Shown here one piece after another: positions 23,677-30,694 of a stretch of 31,616 nt of DNA. Source of the DNA: Lichenicola sp964242425 (GTDB lineage: Bacteria > Pseudomonadota > Alphaproteobacteria > Acetobacterales > Acetobacteraceae). How positions within the stretch are numbered: position 1 is the stretch's first letter; each line of letters begins with the position of its first letter. The DNA lies in contig CAXTCK010000017.1 of NCBI GenBank assembly GCA_964242425.1, positions 1 through 31,616 of the forward strand. The letters are read 5' to 3'. A model generated the notes under the pieces. The model made no database searches, was not told the DNA's origin, and was given only the letters and a program-made list of their open reading frames with translations. The position numbers were made by a program, and so were the translations under genes.

Positions 23677-23911
23677 GTGATGTTGTGAACCGCGAAGTAG
23701 TGCATCGCCTCGAGGAACAGCCGGTCGTTCCAGCCCTTGTCACCGCAGCGCGACAGACAGCCTCGGAACACCTCCAGGATTACCGCCCAATCCCGCTCCG
23801 TCATCCTCGTCAGCATGGTCGGTCTCCATCAGGCCGACCGGCTATCAATCACCGAACCGAACCCTTGTGAATCCCGTGCCTCTGCTGCCTTCCATCCGTC
23901 CACACCGCCTA
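23036..23911 (-). mobile_element. IS5-family insertion sequence (IS427-like), complete ends
   Basis: The ends carry a perfect 19-bp inverted repeat when the target bases are included: CTAGGCGGTGTGGACGGAT at 23035-23053 and its complement at 23894-23912. The insertion is into CTAG, with TA duplicated (23036-23037 and 23910-23911), leaving an element of about 872 bp. It encodes a transposase in two overlapping minus-strand frames. Perfect ends and an uninterrupted catalytic set suggest a recent arrival compared with the debris around it. It interrupts or borders an IS701-type fragment on its right side. Confidence 0.85.
23346..23816 (-). CDS. IS5-family transposase, first frame (orfA)
   Basis: This 156-residue frame encodes the N-terminal part of the transposase. 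It has the family's DNA-binding region (RLFLEAMHYFAVHNITWRAL, GRWNSVWKRFSRLSRSGVFE) and the first catalytic aspartate in QMFDSTVVRAHVSAAGAKGG. After residue 120 or so the frame becomes an out-of-register tail. The true continuation is in the second frame, reached by a -1 shift at the AAAGGGGG run (plus-strand 23487-23494). After the shift the fused protein reads AKGGQPGQALGRSRGGFTT, the usual family sequence. Confidence 0.8.
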   Translation of the reverse strand: MLTRMTERDWAVILEVFRGCLSRCGDKGWNDRLFLEAMHYFAVHNITWRALPSEYGRWNSVWKRFSRLSRSGVFEAFFQALADLSQTARLVQMFDSTVVRAHVSAAGAKGGSPARRSAVRGAASRPRSTSRATSTANRSRSTLPAARQATAASLRS

Positions 23912-24029
23912 GCGCGCCTTAATTGCGGCGGTCAAATTGCGCAGGGTTGGATCGCTTTGCAGGTTCGATAGGTAGTATTTCCGTTCGCCCGATCCGTGGT
24001 GCTCGCCAACCACCCTAGGCTTCCCTGTG
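23912..24029 (-). pseudogene. IS701-like transposase fragment
   Basis: The minus strand reads TGKPRVVGEHHGSGERKYYL and then SNLQSDPTLRNLTAAIKAR before the TAG at the IS5 junction. This matches the C-terminal region of IS701-type transposases, where the family continues with W-I-C-E-Q-x-H and the catalytic Glu. The expected Trp codon is replaced by the CTAG, and no continuation is found on the far side of the IS5 element. The fragment was therefore truncated, not simply interrupted. Too short to be functional; not long enough for the open-frame cut-off. Confidence 0.65.
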
Positions 24030-24035
24030 CGGTGT

Positions 24036-24206
24036 GTGCTGGTCCTCGGCATTGTGGATCCGCTGCCACTTGCCCGCAGCAAGCGTTATATCAGCTTGGC
24101 GCTAAATGCGGCTGTTCCGGAGCACCAGCGCATCGGTGCCCGGCGGAGGGCCGGCTATCTGCGGCACTTGCTCGCGGCGGCGGCTGCCATACTCGTAAGC
24201 CGTTGA
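24036..24206 (+). other. Short open frame of unknown nature
   Basis: A GTG-initiated frame of 56 codons reads VLVLGIVDPLPLARSKRYIS and ends HLLAAAAAILVSR. Its composition looks coding-like, but I do not recognise it, and no ribosome binding site precedes the GTG. It may be the tail of a lost gene in this IS-rich stretch or chance in GC-rich DNA. Confidence 0.2.
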
Positions 24207-24447
24207 TCCACTTCGCTCTAGGGGCCTAGATTGAGAACGCGTTCGCCTCATCCGGTTCTGCCAATACGAGTGTAACCGCTATGAGAGGCAGAGCGAATGC
24301 AGCACAGTAGGGTGTTAACACCAGAACGTGACGGATTGGACTGAGGCGATAGCATGCGAACTGCCGCCTTGCGTAAGATGTCTTTTTGGGAGGCCACCCT
24401 CGTGCGGCAACCAGCGCGCGCGACGAAACGGGGGAGGTGGCAGATCA
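24207..24447. promoter_or_regulatory. Upstream region of the AraC-type regulator with a 12-bp palindrome
   Basis: No gene is visible in these 241 bp. A perfect palindrome, GGTGTTAACACC, lies at 24311-24322, about 125 bp before the regulator's ATG, and could be an operator. A strong purine-rich ribosome binding site (GGGGGAGGTGG, 24430-24440) precedes the ATG at 24448. Confidence 0.45.
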
Positions 24448-25326
24448 ATGACTGATGTAGCTACCTGGCATTACGACCTCAATCGCGCGGCCGGCCTGCG
24501 ATCGCAGGCCGGGGCGAGCGCACCACCTGTCGTCTGCTTTCGTGACATCGACGGCCGCATCGAGCAGCCCGCCCTCGATGCGGACATCCTGTCCATCCAC
24601 CTCGGCGGCCCGAAGCGCGTCATTCGGCGGGGGGCCGAACGCTGCCTCGAAGTCGACGTCCTGCAGAACTCGTTCACGACTATGCCGGCGCAGGAGCCAT
24701 TTTCGTGGGAAACCTTCGGCCCGATCCACTTTGCTCATCTCAGGATAGACAGAACCAACCTTGATCGCGTGGCGATGGAGGACTTTGACCGGGACCCCAA
24801 CAACGTCCGCCTTGTCCCGGTCGTCGGCGTGAACGACCCATTTGTTTTCAAGCTCTTTGAAGCCCTTCTCACGAACGGCCGAGATCTGGGTCTGGCCCGG
24901 CTTTACCATGATGCGTTCTCCGTTGTCCTGTCGCGTAACCTGCTTGAACGATATGCCAGCGGCAGCAAGAACATGCCTCGGCAAGTTCTGGCTCGCGGCA
25001 AGCTGGCGACGTGGCAGCTTCGCCGCGTCGTTGAATACATGCGCGTCCACGTAGCGGAGGACATCGAACTCGGGGCACTCGTGGAGTTGACCGGCCTCGG
25101 TCGGGCCCGCTTCTTCGAAACGTTCAAGATTACGATGGGACAGACACCATTCGCCTACCTGCTCCACCTCCGCCTGCTGCGCGCGCGGATGCTCCTGACC
25201 GGAACCAAGCTCTCCATAACGGAGGTGGCAGCGGAAGTTGGCCTTGAACCTACGCGGCTCGCAGTCGCGTTCCGACGGGTCTTCAACACGACGCCCAGTG
25301 CGTTCCGCACCGCGAACCTGTCATGA
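24448..25326 (+). CDS. AraC-family transcriptional regulator
   Basis: This 292-residue protein has an AraC/XylS-type DNA-binding domain at the C terminus (about 190-290). The two helix-turn-helix units are IELGALVELTGLGRARFFET and ITEVAAEVGLEPTRLAVAFR, with the family's FNTTPSAFR end. The N-terminal part (about 1-180) is a divergent effector-binding region with no recognisable motif. The start at 24448 is fixed by the strong GGAGG-type site just upstream; the frame is open further up to 24328 but without coding character. The gene stands alone between an IS-rich stretch and a glycosyltransferase operon, with 100 bp to the next start, so its targets are unknown. It could control the downstream operon or the lost neighbours. 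Confidence 0.87.
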   Translation: MTDVATWHYDLNRAAGLRSQAGASAPPVVCFRDIDGRIEQPALDADILSIHLGGPKRVIRRGAERCLEVDVLQNSFTTMPAQEPFSWETFGPIHFAHLRIDRTNLDRVAMEDFDRDPNNVRLVPVVGVNDPFVFKLFEALLTNGRDLGLARLYHDAFSVVLSRNLLERYASGSKNMPRQVLARGKLATWQLRRVVEYMRVHVAEDIELGALVELTGLGRARFFETFKITMGQTPFAYLLHLRLLRARMLLTGTKLSITEVAAEVGLEPTRLAVAFRRVFNTTPSAFRTANLS

Positions 25327-25426
25327 GGCCGCTCGATCCGGGTCGCATCGTTAGCATGACCATCCATCCCGGCAGATACGGGACATCCTCTGGATCGCGA
25401 ACCGTCCGGCCGCGGGCGGAGGTCGG

Positions 25427-26263
25427 ATGACATCGGCGATCCTCCCGCGCGCGGTGTGCCGCACGGAACACGATGATGCCCGATCACGGAGCGAAATCCC
25501 AGGACGCCTTTCAACCGATGGTTCGTCGACCTGTGCGATCGCCGTCATGGGCAAGGTTCCGCGTGCCGGACGCTCGAAGACCCGCCTGGGGGTCACGATC
25601 GGCGCCGATGCGGCCGCCGACCTGAGCGCTACCTTCCTCCGCGACACCACCGAGAACATGGCTCTGGCTGCCCTGGCGACCCCCATTCGCACCTTTGTTG
25701 CTTATGCTCCCGCCGGGGACGAGGCGCTGCTGAGGCCGCACGTGGCTGAGGGCACCGCGCTCGCGCTGGCAGATGGCGCTGGTCTGATGCCCGCCGGCAT
25801 CGACGGTTTCGGGCGCTGCCTGTTCGGTACCATACGCGACCTGCTTGCGGACGGCTACGGAAGCGCCTGCGTCCTGAACTCCGATGGGCCAACCCTGCCC
25901 ACGGACTACCTGGTGCGAGCGGCGACTTTGCTCGCCATGCCGGGCGACCGGGCGGTGCTCGGCCCAGCGGAGGATGGTGGCTACTACCTTCTCGGCCTTA
26001 AGCACCCCCATGCCGCCCTGTTCCAGGACATCGCCTGGAGCACCGACGGCGTCGCCGACGCCACACGTGCCCGGGCCCACGCCATCGGCCTTGAGCTAGT
26101 CGAGCTGCCGCCGTGGTATGACGTGGACGACGAGGCCTCGCTCCAACGCCTCATCGCCGATCTCGCTGCACCCGATCGCCCGGGTTTCGCCGCCCCGGTC
26201 ACCCGCAGCTACCTCGCCCGCCTTGGCCATGCCGTCGTCCCGCAGAGCGTTCCGGCGCCATGA
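25427..26263 (+). CDS. TIGR04282/DUF2064-family transferase (GT-A nucleotidyl/glycosyl transferase-like)
   Basis: This 278-residue protein of the DUF2064 family (TIGR04282, named rSAM/selenodomain-associated transferase 1) has a GT-A-like fold. The nucleotide-binding N terminus is AIAVMGKVPRAGRSKTRLG (about 37-55). LNSDGPTLPTDYLV supplies the DxD-like acidic motif, followed by GPAEDGGYYLLGL. About 35 extra N-terminal residues precede the conserved start, but GGAGG stands a few bases before the ATG at 25427. The donor and product are unknown. Its stop overlaps the ATG of the membrane protein (ATGA), and a radical SAM gene lies two genes later, consistent with the family's known association with radical SAM proteins. 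Confidence 0.83.
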   Translation: MTSAILPRAVCRTEHDDARSRSEIPGRLSTDGSSTCAIAVMGKVPRAGRSKTRLGVTIGADAAADLSATFLRDTTENMALAALATPIRTFVAYAPAGDEALLRPHVAEGTALALADGAGLMPAGIDGFGRCLFGTIRDLLADGYGSACVLNSDGPTLPTDYLVRAATLLAMPGDRAVLGPAEDGGYYLLGLKHPHAALFQDIAWSTDGVADATRARAHAIGLELVELPPWYDVDDEASLQRLIADLAAPDRPGFAAPVTRSYLARLGHAVVPQSVPAP

Positions 26264-27639
26264 CGGCGGCTCCGGACCGCCGCGACAACCTCCGCTTGGC
26301 ACTTCTGGGCGGTTCCATCGTCGCCTTGATCCTTGTCGGCCTCCTCCTGCACCGTTCCGGAGCCGACAACGTCGGCTCCGTCCTGCTGGTCGACCTGTTC
26401 GTCGCGGTGATGGGCGTCGCGGCACTCGCCTTCCTCCTCGCCGCCGTCGTGGTGCTACGCCGCGACAGCGGACACGGCACCCTGCTTTTGGTGCTCGTTG
26501 TCGCTGCCGCCATGCGTGTGGGTCCACTGCTGGCACCGCCGTTTCTGTCCAGCGACCTTTACCGCTACGTTTGGGACGGCCGTGTCCAACGCGCCGGCAT
26601 CAACCCCTACCGCTTCATCCCGGCCGATCCCGTTCTCATTCCGCTGCGCGACAGCGCCATCTATCCCCACGTCAACCGCCGCGACTACGCGCCTACCATC
26701 TACCCCCCGGCAGCACAGCTGCTGTTCCGCGCCATCGCCACCGTCAGTCAGACCCCGCTGGCGGTAAAACTCGCCGCCGTGCTGTTCGAGGCGCTGGCGA
26801 TCGGTTGCCTCGTTGCTGTACTACGCCGTGCCGGCCAGCCGCCCGCACGGGTGCTGCTCTACGCCTGGAACCCGCTCGCAGCCTGGTGCTTCGCCGGCAA
26901 TGGCCACGTTGATGCTGCCGCCATGGGTCTGGTCGGCCTCGCCCTGCTGTTGCGCGTGCAAGGTCGCGACGGCTGGTGCGGCGCAGTACTTGGCGTGGCC
27001 GTGCTGGTGAAGTTCCTTCCCGCCGCGATCGTTCCCGCCTTCTGGCGCCGGCGCTGGCGGTTCCCTGCCGTCCTGGTCGCCACGATGGCGCTGCTCTACC
27101 TGCCGTTCCTCGGCGTAGGCTGGCGGCACATATTCGGCTTCCTCGGCGCCTATAGCGGTGAGGAGGGCCTCGCCGACGGGCGCGGCATCTGGATCCTCGC
27201 CGGCCTGTGGCACCTCGATCTCCATTCACCAGCTGTTGTGCACGGCTTCCTGCTGCTCGCTGCCCTGCTCCTCGGTTCCCTGGCGCTCACCACAGGCCTC
27301 GTGCGTCGTGAAGACACCCCTGCTGGCGACATCACGGCACTCGGCGCCCGTGCCGGCTGCCTCGCCGCCGCCTTCTTCCTCGTGCTGAGCCCGCACTATC
27401 CCTGGTACTTCCCCTGGTTGGGCCTGTTCGCGGTACTCGCCCCAGCCCGCTCCGTGCTATGGTTGTCGGTGGCACCGCTCGCGCTCTACCTCGATCCATT
27501 TGACGAGTTCTTTATCTGGCCGTCCATAGTCTACGTGCCGGGGCTGTTGCTGGCATTCGTCGACCTGCGCCGTGGTCCGCTGCCTTTTGGTACCGTTTCC
27601 GCCCCAATTACCGTTACGACGAGGAGCCTTCTTGCATGA
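26260..27639 (+). CDS. Polytopic GT-C-like membrane glycosyltransferase
   Basis: This 459-residue inner-membrane protein has about 11-13 hydrophobic helices. After helix 3 the periplasmic loop contains SSDLYRYVWDGRVQRAGINP followed by YAPTIYPPAAQLLF. An acidic residue in such a first loop and the YPP motif are typical of polyprenyl-phosphate-sugar-dependent GT-C enzymes (GT87/DUF2029-type and relatives). It probably adds a sugar to a lipid or exported acceptor. It is coupled to both neighbours through ATGA overlaps, and the following gene has a GAGGAG site inside its 3' end. The acceptor is unknown; a plain membrane protein without transferase activity cannot be excluded. Confidence 0.8.
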   Translation: MTAAPDRRDNLRLALLGGSIVALILVGLLLHRSGADNVGSVLLVDLFVAVMGVAALAFLLAAVVVLRRDSGHGTLLLVLVVAAAMRVGPLLAPPFLSSDLYRYVWDGRVQRAGINPYRFIPADPVLIPLRDSAIYPHVNRRDYAPTIYPPAAQLLFRAIATVSQTPLAVKLAAVLFEALAIGCLVAVLRRAGQPPARVLLYAWNPLAAWCFAGNGHVDAAAMGLVGLALLLRVQGRDGWCGAVLGVAVLVKFLPAAIVPAFWRRRWRFPAVLVATMALLYLPFLGVGWRHIFGFLGAYSGEEGLADGRGIWILAGLWHLDLHSPAVVHGFLLLAALLLGSLALTTGLVRREDTPAGDITALGARAGCLAAAFFLVLSPHYPWYFPWLGLFAVLAPARSVLWLSVAPLALYLDPFDEFFIWPSIVYVPGLLLAFVDLRRGPLPFGTVSAPITVTTRSLLA

Positions 27640-28706
27640 GCGCCGAGACCCTGGCTGCGACAGCCTCCGCCCCTGATCCACGTCGCTACTTCGAGCAGAT
27701 CGACCGGTCCCGCGCCGCCGAAGCGAGCAGACCGCCCGTCTGCCTGTATCTGGAGGTTACCAATCGCTGTAACCTGCTGTGCGAGACCTGCCCGCGCACC
27801 TTCGAGACGCTTGAGCCTCCCGCCGACATGAGCTGGGAGCTGTTCACGCGCATCGTCGACCAGATCCCCGGCCTGCAGCGCGCCGTGCTGCACGGGGTCG
27901 GTGAGCCGATGCTGGTGCGCGAACTGCCGCGCATGGTGCGCTATCTCAAGGACCGCGGCGTCTACGTGCTGTTCAACACCAACGGCACCTTGCTCAACCC
28001 GCGCAAGTTCGCCGAGCTGGTCGACACCGGCCTGGATGAGCTCCGCGTCTCGCTCGACGCCGCCGACGCGGCGACCTACGCCCTGGTGCGCGGCAAGGAC
28101 TTCTTCGACCGCATCGTCCGCGACGTCCGCCACCTCACCGACTATCAGCGTGATGTCGGCGCCGCTACGCCGCGCGTCTCGCTCTGGCTCACCGGCCTGA
28201 AGGAGACCGTGGCGCAGCTGCCCGAGTTCGTCCGCCTCGCCGCCGGCATGGGCGTGCACGAGGTGCACCTGCAGCGCCTGGTGTTCGACGACGCCGGCTT
28301 TGGCATGGCCCGAGCCGAGAGCTCGCTGTTCGAACAGATCCAGGCCGAGGAGCAGGCAGCGATCGCCGCCGCCGCCGCGCTGGGACGCACGCTCGGTGTC
28401 ACGGTCGACGCGTCTGGCGGCACCGAGCCCGGCCTCAGCCTGAAGCAGGCGGAAGACGACCAGCCCTGGTCGCTGTGCCGGCGTCCCTGGTCGCTGATGT
28501 ACTTCACCGCTCACGGCCGCGCGTTGCCCTGCTGCATCGCGCCGTTCTCCGCCCGCGGCTACGACGGCTATACCCTTGGTGACGCCACCCAACAGTCGCT
28601 GCGCGAGATGTGGAATGGTGAAGCCTACCGCGACTTCCGCACCCGGCTGCTGAGCGACGATCCGCCCAAGCCCTGCCAAGGATGCGGCCTGCGCTGGAGC
28701 CTGTGA
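27636..28706 (+). CDS. Radical SAM protein with SPASM-type C terminus
   Basis: This 356-residue protein has the radical SAM cluster motif CNLLCETC (Cys45, Cys49, Cys52) just after VCLYLEVTNR. The SAM-binding GGE-like segment is HGVGEPMLV and a barrel strand reads FNTNGTLLN. The C-terminal part has SLCRRPWSLMYFTAHGRALP, then CCIAP and, at the end, CQGCGL: the cysteine pattern of SPASM/twitch domains that bind extra Fe-S clusters. Such enzymes modify peptides or sugars, but no short precursor peptide gene is visible beside it. It lies between a GT-C-like and a GT2 gene, so a sugar or lipid-linked intermediate is a reasonable substrate. Preceded by GAGGAG; both ends overlap neighbours. Confidence 0.85.
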   Translation: MSAETLAATASAPDPRRYFEQIDRSRAAEASRPPVCLYLEVTNRCNLLCETCPRTFETLEPPADMSWELFTRIVDQIPGLQRAVLHGVGEPMLVRELPRMVRYLKDRGVYVLFNTNGTLLNPRKFAELVDTGLDELRVSLDAADAATYALVRGKDFFDRIVRDVRHLTDYQRDVGAATPRVSLWLTGLKETVAQLPEFVRLAAGMGVHEVHLQRLVFDDAGFGMARAESSLFEQIQAEEQAAIAAAAALGRTLGVTVDASGGTEPGLSLKQAEDDQPWSLCRRPWSLMYFTAHGRALPCCIAPFSARGYDGYTLGDATQQSLREMWNGEAYRDFRTRLLSDDPPKPCQGCGLRWSL

Positions 28707-29467
28707 GCGTGTCCGGAGGGGCGTCATCGGTTCCCGGCGTCGTCGCCGCTGTGATCCCGGTGTTTCAGGAGCAGGGAGCCATCGGCTCCACCCTATACCG
28801 CTTGCCGCGCGACGTGGTCGGCCATGTCCTCGTGGTCGACGGCGGCAGCCGCGACAACACGGCGGCCGAAGCCCGGGAGGCCGGCGGCACCGTCCTCCTC
28901 GAGAACCGGCGCGGCTACGGCCGCGCCTGCGCGGCCGGCGTGGCCGAGGCCCGCCGCCTCGGCGCGGTCATCGTGCTGTTCCTCGACGGAGACGGCAGCG
29001 ACGAGGTCGAGCGTGCGGCCGCCATCGTCGGCCCGGTGCTGCGCGGCGAAGCCGACCTGGTGCTGGCGTGGCGTTCCGCCCGGGGACGGGAGCCCGACAG
29101 CATGGGCCGCCACCAGGTCTTCGCCGGCTGGGCGATCGGCCTCGTTTCCCGCGTGCTCACCGGCACCCGCTACCGCGACATGTCCGCATTCCGCGCCATC
29201 CGCATCGACGTGCTGGACGACCTCGGCATGACCGAGATGACCTATGGCTGGAACCTGGAGATGCAGCTTCGCGCCGCCCACGCCGGGCTGCGCATCCGCG
29301 AGGTCGAGATGCCCTACCGCTGCCGCCTCGCCGGCGCCTCCAAGGTCGCCGGCAACTGGCGCGGCTCGATGCGCACGACGTTCCGCCTCGCCGCGGTGCT
29401 TGCCCGCACCGGCCGCGCCGTGCTGGTCAGGCGCAGCCACGCCACCCTGGGCGGGGCCGCTCAGTGA
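28703..29467 (+). CDS. Family 2 glycosyltransferase
   Basis: This 254-residue GT-A enzyme has a start VAAVIPVFQEQGAIGSTLYR, the nucleotide-sugar segment VVDGGSRDNT (about 45-54), and a DxD metal motif FLDGDGSDE (93-101). MTYGWNLEMQLRAAHAGLRI and VEMPYRCRLAGASKVAGNW are typical of dolichol-phosphate-mannose-synthase-like GT2 proteins without membrane helices. The GTG at 28703 forms a GTGA overlap with the radical SAM stop and has GGAG upstream; an ATG at 28682 is possible but would overlap more. It may make the polyprenyl-phosphate sugar used by the GT-C-like protein in the same operon. The 3' end overlaps the convergent PRC-barrel gene by 7 bp. Confidence 0.87.
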   Translation: MSVSGGASSVPGVVAAVIPVFQEQGAIGSTLYRLPRDVVGHVLVVDGGSRDNTAAEAREAGGTVLLENRRGYGRACAAGVAEARRLGAVIVLFLDGDGSDEVERAAAIVGPVLRGEADLVLAWRSARGREPDSMGRHQVFAGWAIGLVSRVLTGTRYRDMSAFRAIRIDVLDDLGMTEMTYGWNLEMQLRAAHAGLRIREVEMPYRCRLAGASKVAGNWRGSMRTTFRLAAVLARTGRAVLVRRSHATLGGAAQ

Positions 29468-29916
29468 GACGGCTTGGCCAGTCCGACCTCGATCTCGGCG
29501 TCGCGGGAAACCGGCCGCGTGCCCGCCGCCTTGAAGGTCGGGAACCCGTCAAGCTGCGCCGGTGAGAATGCCACCGGCTCCACCACGTCGCCGAGCAGCA
29601 CCATCGCGTCCACCGGCACCGCGATCAGCCGGCCACCGATCCCGAGCAGGCCGCCATAGCGTATCACCATGGCAAGCTGCCCATCCGCGCGCCGTACCAC
29701 GTCCCGCACCTGCCCCAGGGGTTGCTGGCTGCGTACCGGCCGACGCACATCGCGGCCGATCAGGTCTCCGACCCGGACCGGCTGCGGGAATCGCATTGCC
29801 GCCGAGTCCTTCAGGCTCATTTCGGGCGGCGGCGGCATGCCGCCCGGCGTCGGGCTTTGCGCGAATGCAGGCCACGCGCAGCACAGGCACATGGCTGCCA
29901 GGATCCGTCTCGACAC
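29461..29916 (-). CDS. Periplasmic PRC-barrel domain protein
   Basis: This 151-residue protein starts with a signal peptide (RRILAAMCLCCAWPAFAQ) followed by a short Pro-rich stretch. A PRC-barrel-like domain covers about residues 45-125 (VGDLIGRDVRRPVRSQQPLG, then VRRADGQLAMVIRYGGLLGI and RLIAVPVDAMVLLGD). The GTG at 29916 is chosen because AGGAGG stands about 7 bp upstream and the signal peptide begins there; the frame is open further upstream without support. PRC barrels bind proteins or RNA, and the role of exported versions is unclear. It is divergent from the cytochrome b/molybdoenzyme pair across 94 bp, so it may be linked to that periplasmic redox unit. Confidence 0.8.
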   Translation of the reverse strand: MSRRILAAMCLCCAWPAFAQSPTPGGMPPPPEMSLKDSAAMRFPQPVRVGDLIGRDVRRPVRSQQPLGQVRDVVRRADGQLAMVIRYGGLLGIGGRLIAVPVDAMVLLGDVVEPVAFSPAQLDGFPTFKAAGTRPVSRDAEIEVGLAKPSH

Positions 29917-30010
29917 GTCGTTTTCCTCCTTTTCGCGATCCGCCGCCTGCTGCGCACCACGTCGCGGATCTCGCGGTACTTTCCGCAAGTGATCCTGAAA
30001 GGTTACGCAC
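29917..30010. promoter_or_regulatory. Divergent promoter region
   Basis: This 94-bp gap separates the PRC-barrel gene (minus) and the cytochrome b gene (plus). A 7-bp inverted repeat, GATCCGC (29937-29943) and GCGGATC (29964-29970), is a possible operator. GAAAGG precedes the plus-strand ATG at 30011, and AGGAGG precedes the minus-strand GTG. Confidence 0.4.
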
Positions 30011-30694
30011 ATGAGAACGAGAAAAGCCAACTCTCTATCGCCGCATGGCCGCAAGCTGCATCCGGTGCCGATCCGGATCATGCACTGGCTCAACGCCGTG
30101 GCGATGGTCGTCATGATCACTTCCGGCTGGGGGATCTACGACGACGACGCCGTGATCAAGGGGTTCTACTTTCCCAACCTGCTGCGCCTGGGTGAGTGGG
30201 CAGCACCGAGCCTGAACTACCACTTCGCCGCCATGTGGCTGCTGGCGCTGAACGGCCTCGCCTATCTGGTCTACGGCTTCGTGACCGGCCGCCTCCGCGA
30301 GCGCCTGCTGCCGATCCGCGTCGGTGACGTGGTCCGGACCGTGCGCGACACCCTGCATTTCCACGTCGCGCACGAGGACCTCACGACCTATAACGCCGTG
30401 CAGAAGATCCTCTACATCGTCGCCATCCTGGCCGGGATCACGCAGGTCGTCACGGGGGTCGCGATCTGGAAGCCGGTGCAGTTCTCCGGGCTCGTCTCGT
30501 TACTGGGCGGCTTCCAATTCGCCCGCGTGCTGCATTTCACGGGCATGTCGGTGCTCGTCGGCTTCCTGCTGGTGCATGTGGCACTTGCCTTCCTGGTGCC
30601 GCAGACGCTGTGGGCGATGCTGTCGGGCGGTCCCCGGCTCGACAAGCCGGCGCCAAACGGGCCCGTGGCCGCGCGCGACGGGGTCGCGCCGTGA
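30011..30694 (+). CDS. Membrane cytochrome b (b561-like) subunit
   Basis: This 227-residue inner-membrane protein has four or five helices of the hydrogenase/formate-dehydrogenase cytochrome b type. Likely haem-ligand histidines are His25 (PIRIMHWLNAVAM), His71 (LNYHFAAMWLL), His175 (RVLHFTGMS) and His189 (LLVHVAL). It would carry electrons between the quinone pool and the periplasmic molybdoenzyme encoded by the next gene, whose GTG start overlaps its stop. It is not the MsrQ-type membrane partner of MsrP, as far as motifs show. Start is supported by GAAAGG upstream. Confidence 0.87.
   Translation: MRTRKANSLSPHGRKLHPVPIRIMHWLNAVAMVVMITSGWGIYDDDAVIKGFYFPNLLRLGEWAAPSLNYHFAAMWLLALNGLAYLVYGFVTGRLRERLLPIRVGDVVRTVRDTLHFHVAHEDLTTYNAVQKILYIVAILAGITQVVTGVAIWKPVQFSGLVSLLGGFQFARVLHFTGMSVLVGFLLVHVALAFLVPQTLWAMLSGGPRLDKPAPNGPVAARDGVAP

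Noticed and set aside
27636..28706. RiPP precursor peptide near the radical SAM gene
   Set aside because: The gene is flanked by overlapping glycosyltransferase-type genes with no room for a small peptide gene, and none was seen in the 100-bp gap before the operon.
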